Notes under the pieces: model-generated
Databases searched by the model: none
The model's input: the letters and a program-made list of their open reading frames with translations, nothing else
Told to the model about the DNA's origin: nothing
Source of the DNA: Anaerobacillus sp. CMMVII
GTDB taxonomy: Bacteria > Bacillota > Bacilli > Bacillales > Anaerobacillaceae
Direction of reading: 5' to 3'
Length of the DNA stretch: 64,000 nt
Assembly (NCBI RefSeq): GCF_025377685.1
Contig: NZ_JACEHK010000001.1
Coordinates: forward strand, 186,001-250,000
In this document: positions 56,467-64,000 of the stretch, one piece after another
Position numbering within the stretch: position 1 is the first letter of the stretch
How the letters are laid out: each line of letters starts with the position of its first letter
Made by a program: the position numbers and the translations under genes

Positions 56467-56528
56467 GTTAAAACTAGAAATATATTAATAACGTAGTCAT
56501 TGATTTTATATCAAGGTAGGTGTAAGTA

Positions 56529-57233
56529 TTGAGTTCGAAGTCTATTTTTCTGTTAGCAATCATTATGGGTGGTATTACTACGCTCTTATTTAATAATTAT
56601 CTCAAAAACTCGATATCTTCAACAGCAGCAGTAGTTGCAGATAATACAGTTGATATCATTGTGGCCGCAGAACCGTTGAAAAAAAACGAGCGAATCACTG
56701 CTGAAAAACTAGAAGTAACAACTATTCCCGAAAAAGCGTTTCATCCACAAACAATCACCTCAAAAGAAGAATTAGAGGGCTTATTTGTTAATGCAGATAT
56801 GGAGCAAGGAGAAGCATTTTTCACTCACCGAGTTCAAAGTGAGGAAGAAGAGACTGTATTCATCTCTAGAAAGGTGAAAGAAGGATTTAGGGCAGTTTCA
56901 ATAGTGGTTAATTACGAACAATCTGTATCAACAATGGTTGAACCAGATGACCTAGTGGATGTCTTTTTTAGTAAAACAGAAAGAAAAGAAGATGAAAATG
57001 TGAAAGTTGTTAGCAGGCTCATTTTAGAAAATGTTCGGGTGTTGGCTGTAGGTAGAAAGATGAAGGAGCCATCTTCTCATGAAGATTACGCTGAATATAG
57101 TACGGTTACCTTTGAATTGACACCGGGAGATGCAGTAAAATTATTAGATGCACGTGTAGCTGTTGTTGATGAGGGAGCAACTATTCATTTAATGTTAAAT
57201 AGCCGTATCAATGAAGAAAAAGAAAATAATTAA
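56529..57233 (+). CDS. cpaB: Flp pilus assembly protein CpaB
   Basis: A 234-residue RcpC/CpaB protein: N-terminal membrane segment (5-25), SAF domain (about 45-105, VAAEPLKKNERITAEKLEV) and RcpC-type domain (VSIVVNYEQSVSTMVEPDDLVDV). It may bind cell-wall glycans in Tad systems. It starts at a TTG behind AGGTAGGTG. Intact. Confidence 0.9.
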   Translation: MSSKSIFLLAIIMGGITTLLFNNYLKNSISSTAAVVADNTVDIIVAAEPLKKNERITAEKLEVTTIPEKAFHPQTITSKEELEGLFVNADMEQGEAFFTHRVQSEEEETVFISRKVKEGFRAVSIVVNYEQSVSTMVEPDDLVDVFFSKTERKEDENVKVVSRLILENVRVLAVGRKMKEPSSHEDYAEYSTVTFELTPGDAVKLLDARVAVVDEGATIHLMLNSRINEEKENN

Positions 57234-57244
57234 TCTAATAATAT

Positions 57245-58095
57245 ATGGGAGGTGACGGAATGTCTGGAAAAGCTTTGCAACAAGGAGAATTAATCGCAGT
57301 TTGTAGTGGGAAAGGTGGAGTTGGAAGGACGTTATTATCCGTAAACCTTGCTATAGCCCTAAAGAAAAAAAATCTCAAGGTAAGTATTCTCGACGGTGAC
57401 TTCCAGTTTGGCGATGTTAATATGGCCATGGATCTTCAAACAGATACAACCATTTATGATCTTGTAAATGATATAGATCAATTAACTGTAACAAACGTAA
57501 ATGATTATTTAGTAACTCATCAAACTGGGGTTAGGGTTCTTCCAGCACCTAATAGACCAGAATTTGCTGATTTAGTGACACCAGATGTGATTGAAAAGAC
57601 GATTGAAATACTAATGAAGGAAAACGACTACGTAGTTGTTGATACTGAAGTAGGTTTTCATGAAAAAAGCTTAATGATTATTGAAAAGGCAGATCAAATA
57701 CTATTAGTTACTAATTAGAAGTTGCAACATTAAAGAATACTAAACTAATGTTAGAAACGTTTGTTACGTTAGGATTACGGGACAAAGTTAAGTTAATAGT
57801 AAATAAGTCGACAGTGAAAGGCTTTGTTAAAGTAGAAGATCTTCCGGCTATTTTAGGAACTGATATGCTTTACTATCTGCCAGAAAATGACCAAGTTGCA
57901 ACGAAGTCTCTCAATCAAGGAATTCCGTTTGTGATGAGTCGAGGTAAAACTGATTTAGCAAAAGCATTGTATAAACTAGCTGAACTACTGATTGAGAAAA
58001 TAGAAATTAATGAGTTAAGTAACAAGTCAAAGCCGATTTGTTGTGCAAAGTTATTCAGTAAAAAGAAACGTGTCAAAAGGGGGGAGAGAAAATGA
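57245..58095 (+). pseudogene. cpaE: CpaE/TadZ-type P-loop ATPase, frameshifted
   Basis: A ParA/MinD-like ATPase: GKGGVGRTLLSVNLA (Walker A with Arg in place of the second Lys), LDGDFQFGDVNMAMDL, VVDTEVGFHEKS. The frame stops at 57716 after LLVTN; with one base added it continues as EVATLKNTKLMLETFVTLG to 58095, so the gene is one unit of about 283 residues with a single-base loss near 57713-57718. CpaE localises the Tad machinery at the pole or septum. Real mutation or sequence error is open. Confidence 0.85.
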
Positions 58096-59703
58096 GTTTA
58101 CTAAAAGAATTCAAGCAAAACAACAAACTCACTCGCAGTCAACTACTCATAATGGGCAAACTTTAAAAGACCAGGCAGAACTTGAAGAAAAGGTAAAAAG
58201 AAAAATTAACTTACAGACAGAGCATGCAGAACAAGAAAGTAGTGCCGCAGTAGTTAATGAAGTATATGTGAATGAGCCAGAAGCGATTGAACTGGATAAA
58301 AAAGTCGATAAAGAGATCGGCAAAAGTTTAGATAAAAATACTGAAAATACCGAAAAACAAAGTTTTATGAAAAGTTTTCGAGAACTGACTGAAAAAACTC
58401 AACCTAAGCAAGTTAATTCGTATTCAACAGAGTCTAGCATAAATACTGATCTAGAAGCACAATTAAAAGTCAGCTTCATAAAAAAATTATCACAGAATAT
58501 AAAACATCGGATATCGATGAAATTGTTTCTAAGTTAAATGACATGGTAACGGAGATTATTGAAGATGAAAAATCACTTCGAGGAAATATCGATTCTAAAA
58601 AAGTCGTTTCAGAAATGATCAATGACTTAACTGGATTTGGCCCTATTAATCCACTCTTAAATGATCCGGAAGTGTCAGAAGTGATGGTCAATGGGCCAAA
58701 CCAAGTATTTGCTGAACGGAAAGGCAAACTCCAACTAACTGATGTTACATTTCGTGATAATGATCATGTTTTACAAGTGATTGAAAAAATTGTTGCACCA
58801 ATAGGCCGTCGGATTGATGAAAGCAGCCCAATGGTTGACGCGAGATTACCCGATGGTTCCCGTGTAAATGCAATTATTCCTCCCCTAGCTTTAAACGGTC
58901 CAACGATTACAATTCGAAAGTTCGCCGAGGATCCCTTTAAAGTTTCGGATTTAGTAGGCTTTGGGACCCTAACTGCTGAGATGGCCATTTTCTTAGATGC
59001 TTGTGTAAAATCAAGTCTTAATATATTTGTTAGTGGAGGAACAGGCTCAGGAAAAACAACGACATTAAATGTCTTATCCTCGTTTATACCTGAGGATGAG
59101 CGAATCGTTACAATTGAAGATGCCGCAGAATTACAGCTGGGTCAAGAGCATGTCATTTCCTTAGAAACAAGACCTCCTAATATTGAGGGGAAAGGCGCGA
59201 TAACGATCCGTGACTTGGTTAGAAATTCATTACGGATGAGACCAGATCGAATTGTTATTGGTGAGGTTCGTGGTGCTGAAGCATTAGACATGCTTCAAGC
59301 AATGAACACTGGTCATGATGGCTCTCTCGCAACAGGTCACTCTAATAGCCCGAGGGATATGATTTCTCGTTTGGAAACGATGGTTTTACTGGGCGGTGTT
59401 GACCTTCCGGTAAGGGCAATCCGTGAACAGATTGCAGGTGCAATTGATTTAATCATTCAACAATCGCGTTTGAAGGATGGTTCACGGAAAATAACCAATA
59501 TTACTGAGGTTCAAGGATTAGAGGGAGACGTTATTGTTTTGCAAGACATTTTTGTTTTCCAGCAAAGAGGAGTAGATAGCAAAGGTAAAATTATTGGAAA
59601 ACTTGTTCCTACTGGAGTTCGCCCTAAGTTTTACAGTCGTCTCGAGAATTCTGGCCTGTATATCCCACCAAACGTATTCATTGAAGAGGAGGATGTTTCA
59701 TAA
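58092..59703 (+). pseudogene. tadA: TadA/CpaF secretion ATPase, two frameshifts
   Basis: The gene starts at ATG 58092 (MSLLK) behind GGGGAGAG. It shifts frame at the A-run 58103-58106 (continuing RIQAKQQTHSQ) and again at 58465-58468 (continuing SQLHKKIITEYKTSDIDEIV). Each break is repaired by adding one A. The conserved domain from 58543 is intact: FVSGGTGSGKTTTLNV (Walker A), EDAAELQL, RNSLRMRPDRIVIGEVRG, GHDGSLATGHSNS. It powers pilus assembly. The intact part could still give a truncated ATPase if started internally. Confidence 0.9.
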
Positions 59704-60667
59704 TGGAGCCGATACTATTATTGTTCATCCTTATTTCTTCTAGTTTATTATTTGGAGCAATATTCAAAATGCTCTTTTTCTCTAAAAAAAAGACAAACCA
59801 GCGATTGAACCATTATCTTAACTTAGAAAAAAAAGAAGACAGTCTTAATAAAAAGGAATTTAATTTTGCGTTAAGATTACGATTAGCTAATGAAATGCTT
59901 AAAAAAAGTTACTTAGAAAAACAAAGAATAAAAATCTTGAACTCTTAATTAAAAGTTCAGGATTACTGATTAAAACGGAAGAATTTGTTGCGTTTCGTTT
60001 GATAGCTGCTTTAATATCTGGACTCTTGTTAAATCTAATTCTAGGGAATTTACTATTTTTAATCGTGGGGTTTTTAGTTGGTTATTTAGTACCGATTTGG
60101 TGGGTAAAAAAGAAACATACCGAAAGGTTACGAAAGTTTAATGAAGGATTACCTGATATGATTACAACTATCATTGGTTCATTACGGGCGGGATTTAGCT
60201 TTCAACAGGCATTAAAATCAGTGGTGGATGAAGCAGATTCGCCGATTAGAGATGAAATGGATATCGTCATCAAAGAAATGCAATATGGACGGAGTATTGA
60301 AGAATCCCTAAATGAATTAAAAGAAAGAATGCCTAGCGAAGACTTAGATTTAATGATCCAAGCGATCTTGATTCAACGTCAAGTTGGAGGTAATCTTGCA
60401 ACAATCTTAGATAAAATTGTAGAAACGATAAGAGACCGAACAAGAATACAGCAACAAATCTTAACTCTAACAGCCCAAGGAAGGCTTTCGGGGATGGTGA
60501 TTGGATTTCTCCCTATTATTCTAGGGTTATTAATTTATGTAATTAGCCCTGATTATATGGCGAGTCTATTCAATAATCCTATAGGACTATTGATGGTGGG
60601 TGTAGGGTTATTTTTTGGAACTATTGGTTTTATTTTCATTCGTAAATTAACATCAATTGAGGTGTAA
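59703..60667 (+). pseudogene. tadB: Tad inner-membrane protein TadB, frameshifted
   Basis: Starts at 59703, overlapping the tadA stop by 1 base. N-terminal membrane segment (residues 3-25). The frame breaks at the A-run 59930-59934; adding one A gives KNLELLIKSSGLLIKTEEFVAFRL and continues to 60667. The second part has the T2SSF domain (ITTIIGSLRAGFSFQQALKS, SIEESLNELKERM, RQVGGNLATILDKI) and two C-terminal helices. TadB and TadC form the membrane platform of the pilus. Confidence 0.88.
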
Positions 60668-60670
60668 GTG

Positions 60671-61597
60671 ATGATGTATTTCACCTTTTTCTTAACTATT
60701 ATGTTATTCGTGATTGCGCTGTTTAAGTTGAAGCAAAAAAAGCCAAAGGTTAATAAAAATCGGAGAATAGAACTTCTTTTAAATTCCATACCGCTAGAAA
60801 ACAGTGAAGAACAAATAGAAAAAGGAAAAGATTCTTTTTATCGTAGGGTTATTTATCCGCTTTTGCAGGATTATAAAAGAAGCTTTAGACAGAGGTTGCC
60901 AGGTGATAAAGTAGAAAAAATCGAGTTGAAGCTCTTGCAGGCTGGTAGTCCTTTTAACATGACCCCTGTCGAATTTCGGTTACTTCAACTAGGCCTCTTT
61001 TTATTGTTACCGATCCTCTTCGGTATTTATGGTATGTTAGTAAAAGGGCAGCTTAGTAGTGCAATAATATTTGGCCTGATTGGATTAATTGTCGGTCTCA
61101 TTCTTCCAAACTTTTATTTGAAACAAAAGACAAAACAAAGAAGTAAACAAGCATTAAGAGAGCTTCCAGATACCCTTGATCTTTTGACTGTAAGTTTAGA
61201 AGCTGGACTGGGTTTTGATGCGGCTTTGAGTAAAATTGTTTCTAAAAAAGAGGGTGTTTTAAGCAGTGAATTTACTCGCTGTTTAGAGGAAATGCGCCTT
61301 GGAAAAACGAGACGAGAGGCATTAACAGGTGTAAAAGAGCGGTTAGTCGTTCAGGAGATAAGTAGTCTCATTAATAATATCCTTCAAGCCGAGAAACTTG
61401 GAATTGGAATGGTTCAAGTTCTAAGAATACAATCTGAAGATGTTAGGGAACGTAGAAAGCAGCGAGCAGAAGAAGAGGCGATGAAGGCACCGATTAAAAT
61501 GCTTTTCCCTCTAGTTTTGTTCATCTTTCCAAGTTTGTTCATCGTACTCTTAGGCCCAGCTGTTATTCAAATAATAGAAACGTTTAGTAATCAGTAA
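60671..61597 (+). CDS. tadC: Tad inner-membrane protein TadC
   Basis: A 308-residue T2SSF protein: N-terminal membrane segment (2-18), two central helices (about 108-150), then ELPDTLDLLTVSLEAGLGFD, RLGKTRREALTGVKERL and QAEKLGIGMVQVLRI, and a C-terminal helix. The ATG at 60671 is preferred over the GTG at 60668. Intact, unlike the three genes before it. A terminator follows. Confidence 0.92.
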   Translation: MMYFTFFLTIMLFVIALFKLKQKKPKVNKNRRIELLLNSIPLENSEEQIEKGKDSFYRRVIYPLLQDYKRSFRQRLPGDKVEKIELKLLQAGSPFNMTPVEFRLLQLGLFLLLPILFGIYGMLVKGQLSSAIIFGLIGLIVGLILPNFYLKQKTKQRSKQALRELPDTLDLLTVSLEAGLGFDAALSKIVSKKEGVLSSEFTRCLEEMRLGKTRREALTGVKERLVVQEISSLINNILQAEKLGIGMVQVLRIQSEDVRERRKQRAEEEAMKAPIKMLFPLVLFIFPSLFIVLLGPAVIQIIETFSNQ

Positions 61598-61604
61598 AAC
61601 AAAC

Positions 61605-61642
61605 AAGAGGCTATCTCATTTGAGAAAAGCCTCTTATTTTAG
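61605..61642 (+). terminator. Terminator of the Tad operon
   Basis: AAGAGGCT pairs with AGCCTCTT around a loop with CTCAT/TTGAG, then ATTTT. Also close to the end of convergent modC. Confidence 0.75.
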
Positions 61643-61670
61643 ATGCTGCAAATTTATGGTTTTTACAACA

Positions 61671-62705
61671 CTACCCACCCATTATAAACAACTTTTCCAC
61701 TGGAAAATGAAGCGTTAGTTCACCATTACATATTTCCTTCACTGTTGATTTGGGCACGTTTACTTTAACTGTTAACTTACCCACTGCCACTGTCACTATT
61801 GAATGATCAATCCCATCAACAACGCTACATATCTCGTAACTAAACGTATTTTCAGACTGTTCATTTCGTACAAACGAGACATCGTAGCTGTGAATGCCTA
61901 TATATTTTGTGAGATTAGGAATAGGGCTTGCAGTTTGTAGTTCAATCCCATTCGTAACTATTGTTTTTTCTTTTACCATTTCAACCGCAAACACATTCTC
62001 ACACCCAACGATCTGTGCTGCTGCCTTCGTGACCGGCCGTTGAAGCACCTCTTCTTTTTGACCTAACTGAATGGTCTTACCACTGTCATACAAGCAAAGA
62101 TAATCACATAGTCGATATGCTTCCTCGATATTGTGCGTCACAAAGAGAACAACTCCAGAAAAGCTTCGTTTAATAATCTCCAATAACTCAAATTCAAGGT
62201 GTTTTTTCACGTGTTGATCTAGGGCGGAAAATGGTTCGTCCAATAATAGAATTTCAGGTTCTGTCACAAGCGTTCTCGCCAAGGCGACACGTTGCTGCTG
62301 ACCTCCAGATAATTCATTAGGATAGCGATTTTCTAACCCTGTCAATTGAATAATCTGAAGCATCTCGGCGATCTTTTTGTTTTTTTCGTCCTTAGCGAGT
62401 TTCTTTAAACCAAAACCAATATTCTCTGCAACAGTTAGGTGAGGAAAGAGGGCATAATTTTGAAAGACGTACCCAACTTTGCGATCTCGGGTTGGAATAG
62501 TAATGTTCTTTTCATGGTCAAATAATGTTCGTTCTCCAATTGAGATTGTTCCGGAGTCAGGTTTTAACAATCCTGCAATGGCTTGTAGTGTTAAACTTTT
62601 ACCACAACCAGAGGGTCCTAATATCCCAACAATTCCTTTTTCTACTTGGAAGGCGACATCAAGCTTAAAGCTTCCAAGAGATTTTTTGATGTCTACATAT
62701 AACAT
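61671..62705 (-). CDS. modC: Molybdate ABC transporter ATP-binding protein ModC
   Basis: A 344-residue ATPase: GPSGCGKSLTL (Walker A), LSGGQQQRVALARTL (signature), EILLLDEPFSAL (Walker B), VTHNIEEAYRL (H-loop). The C-terminal 110 residues resemble a TOBE-type oxyanion-binding domain. It overlaps modB by 1 base. Imports molybdate (or tungstate), which the nearby formate dehydrogenase needs. Confidence 0.9.
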   Translation of the reverse strand: MLYVDIKKSLGSFKLDVAFQVEKGIVGILGPSGCGKSLTLQAIAGLLKPDSGTISIGERTLFDHEKNITIPTRDRKVGYVFQNYALFPHLTVAENIGFGLKKLAKDEKNKKIAEMLQIIQLTGLENRYPNELSGGQQQRVALARTLVTEPEILLLDEPFSALDQHVKKHLEFELLEIIKRSFSGVVLFVTHNIEEAYRLCDYLCLYDSGKTIQLGQKEEVLQRPVTKAAAQIVGCENVFAVEMVKEKTIVTNGIELQTASPIPNLTKYIGIHSYDVSFVRNEQSENTFSYEICSVVDGIDHSIVTVAVGKLTVKVNVPKSTVKEICNGELTLHFPVEKLFIMGG

Positions 62706-63385
62706 TATGTTCGCCCTCCTTTGGAAACTTTGTTCTCGAGGCGGTTGATCGTAAACAATACAGTTAGGGACACAGCTGTCATTATGAATACTAGAATGTT
62801 AGCTAAATCCCGGTTACCAGCCAAGAGTGCATCGTAAATGGCAATTGGCATTGTCATTGTTTTATTTGGGATGCTTCCGGCGACCATTAAAGTTGTCCCG
62901 AAATCTCCTAATGCTCTAGCAAAGCCAAGGGTAATTCCAGCGACAATACCTCTCCAGGCTAAGGGAATGATTATTGTAAGAAAGATATTTAATTCTGTTC
63001 TACCCAAGACCCTTGCTGCATTGACCAGGTTAGGATCGATATTAGCAAACGCGGCTTTGGCTGACTTGATTAAAAATGGGATTGAAACAACCATCGCTGC
63101 AATAACTGCTCCTGTTGGTGTAAAGACGATCATGATATTAAAGTTTTCTTCAAGAAACCTGCCAATGCCGCTTTGTCTTCCTAACAGTACGAGTAAGTAA
63201 TAACCAAGCACAGTTGGTGGTAAAACAATTGGCAACGTAATAATCGTATCTAAAAAGTCAGCGACCTTACTTTTAGAACGACTTAAAAAGAACGCAATCG
63301 GCAGCCCGATAATAATAGTTAAAAGAGTTGCTGTGAGAGCAACTCTGAAAGATAAAAATAGTGGAAATAGATTAATTTGCTCCAT
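62705..63385 (-). CDS. modB: Molybdate ABC transporter permease ModB
   Basis: A 226-residue permease with five to six helices. The family regions LPIVLPPTVLGYYLLVLLGR and ARVLGRTELNIF, then GFARALGDFGTTLMVAGSIP (EAA-like loop with Ala-x-Gly), are clear. The binding protein gene modA is not next to it; the upstream neighbour is a divergent response regulator. So modA lies elsewhere or has been lost. Confidence 0.92.
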   Translation of the reverse strand: MEQINLFPLFLSFRVALTATLLTIIIGLPIAFFLSRSKSKVADFLDTIITLPIVLPPTVLGYYLLVLLGRQSGIGRFLEENFNIMIVFTPTGAVIAAMVVSIPFLIKSAKAAFANIDPNLVNAARVLGRTELNIFLTIIIPLAWRGIVAGITLGFARALGDFGTTLMVAGSIPNKTMTMPIAIYDALLAGNRDLANILVFIMTAVSLTVLFTINRLENKVSKGGRT

Positions 63386-63589
63386 AGTTAAGACTCCTTA
63401 AGAGATGCTACTTCATCCATACCTACTATCATAACAAATTAATGATCGTTTAAAAATAATAATTCATTTATAGAAGTGTATTCTCTTAAGTTACAAAGAT
63501 ATTTACTTTTCCTCCACACTTTTTTCATAAAAATATGTTACATTCAGAAAGATAACAAAAAGCGAGTTCCGATGAGGAGTGAGACTACG

Positions 63590-64000
63590 ATGGCGCATAA
63601 AGTATTAATTGTTGACGACGAAAAAGAGATGCGTATGCTCTTAAATGTTTGTTTAAAGCCATATGGATACCTGATTGATGAAGCACAAACGGGCTATGAA
63701 GCAATCGAGAAAATAATAGATGGAAAATATGATTTAATTTTATTGGATATTATGATGCCTACAATCGATGGTTTTGAAGTCTTAAAAAACGTTCGAGAAA
63801 TGATTGATAAAGATGTTCCAATTATCCTTTTAACAGCGTTAGGGGACACTGAACGAATTGTTAATGGTCTTCAGTTAGGAGCGGATGATTATATTGTGAA
63901 GCCATTTGAACCTAGAGAGCTTCAAGCAAGAATTCAGTCGATCATGAGAAGGGCCCAAAAGAGTACTGTTACTGAAGACACTACATTTAGCTTACATCAA
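63590..64000 (+). CDS. Two-component response regulator, partial (right edge)
   Basis: The first 137 residues are visible: a receiver domain with VDDEKE (acidic pocket), LLDIMMPTIDG (phosphoacceptor Asp), LLTALGD (Thr) and DDYIVKPFEPREL (Lys). The output domain is probably the OmpR/PhoB winged helix, judging from the EPRELQARIQSIMRR linker, but it lies outside the window. GAGGAGTGAG ribosome site before the ATG at 63590. Divergent from modB. Confidence 0.9.
   Translation, partial: MAHKVLIVDDEKEMRMLLNVCLKPYGYLIDEAQTGYEAIEKIIDGKYDLILLDIMMPTIDGFEVLKNVREMIDKDVPIILLTALGDTERIVNGLQLGADDYIVKPFEPRELQARIQSIMRRAQKSTVTEDTTFSLHQ

Overview
The window is chromosomal DNA of a low-GC, spore-forming Bacillaceae bacterium. 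The gene order ybaJ-ybaK-cwlD-salA-gerD-kbaA-pdaB, an rRNA operon with 11 tRNAs, then sigW-rsiW-cdaA-cdaR-glmM-glmS matches the conserved block of Bacillus subtilis. Spore genes (cwlD, gerD, pdaB, a Spo0E-like phosphatase) support a spore former. A selenocysteine-containing formate dehydrogenase suggests anaerobic or facultative growth. The genus cannot be fixed from sequence alone.

Layout. Bases 1-5253 are the right part of an integrated element: divergent XRE regulators, an excisionase-like protein, a phage-type replication protein, small proteins and a type II restriction-modification pair. The element ends exactly at a displaced copy of the last 20 codons of rpsI, so it appears to have integrated into the 3' end of rpsI; its left end and presumably its integrase lie outside. 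Bases 5254-12528 hold two DUF2382 stress-type proteins and the ybaJ-to-pdaB block. Bases 12529-19340 hold the rRNA operon, with tandem promoters, processing stems, a separate promoter in front of 5S and eleven tRNAs. Bases 19335-26992 hold a Spo0E-like gene, the sigma-W operon with an autoregulatory promoter, the c-di-AMP synthase pair, glmM, and glmS behind a glmS ribozyme. Bases 27187-30970 hold a SulP transporter, a universal stress protein, an IS3-family element and an unexplained four-way-junction structure.

Bases 30970-43517 are one cluster: a secreted/membrane protein, an ABC transporter, a coiled-coil membrane protein, a MoxR ATPase, a DUF58 protein and two VWA proteins. Bases 43868-53321 hold an MBL hydrolase, a putative heme-binding membrane protein, a damaged tatA, and the formate dehydrogenase module (fdhD, Sec-containing catalytic subunit with Tat signal, Fe-S subunit, NrfD-type subunit, fdhE, mobA). 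Bases 53600-61597 hold a Tad/Flp pilus locus behind a cyclic di-GMP-I riboswitch. The window closes with modC and modB (molybdate import, which serves the same cofactor as the formate dehydrogenase) and the start of a response regulator.

Two themes need care. First, six single-base frameshifts, each repaired by adding one A to an A-rich run, plus a seventh one-base loss at an AT-rich site, fall in the left element (3) and the Tad locus (4). The roughly 45 kb between them shows only a damaged tatA. These may be real decay or assembly errors. Second, a modular dispersed repeat family recurs between genes and also inside the rRNA operon and tRNA cluster.
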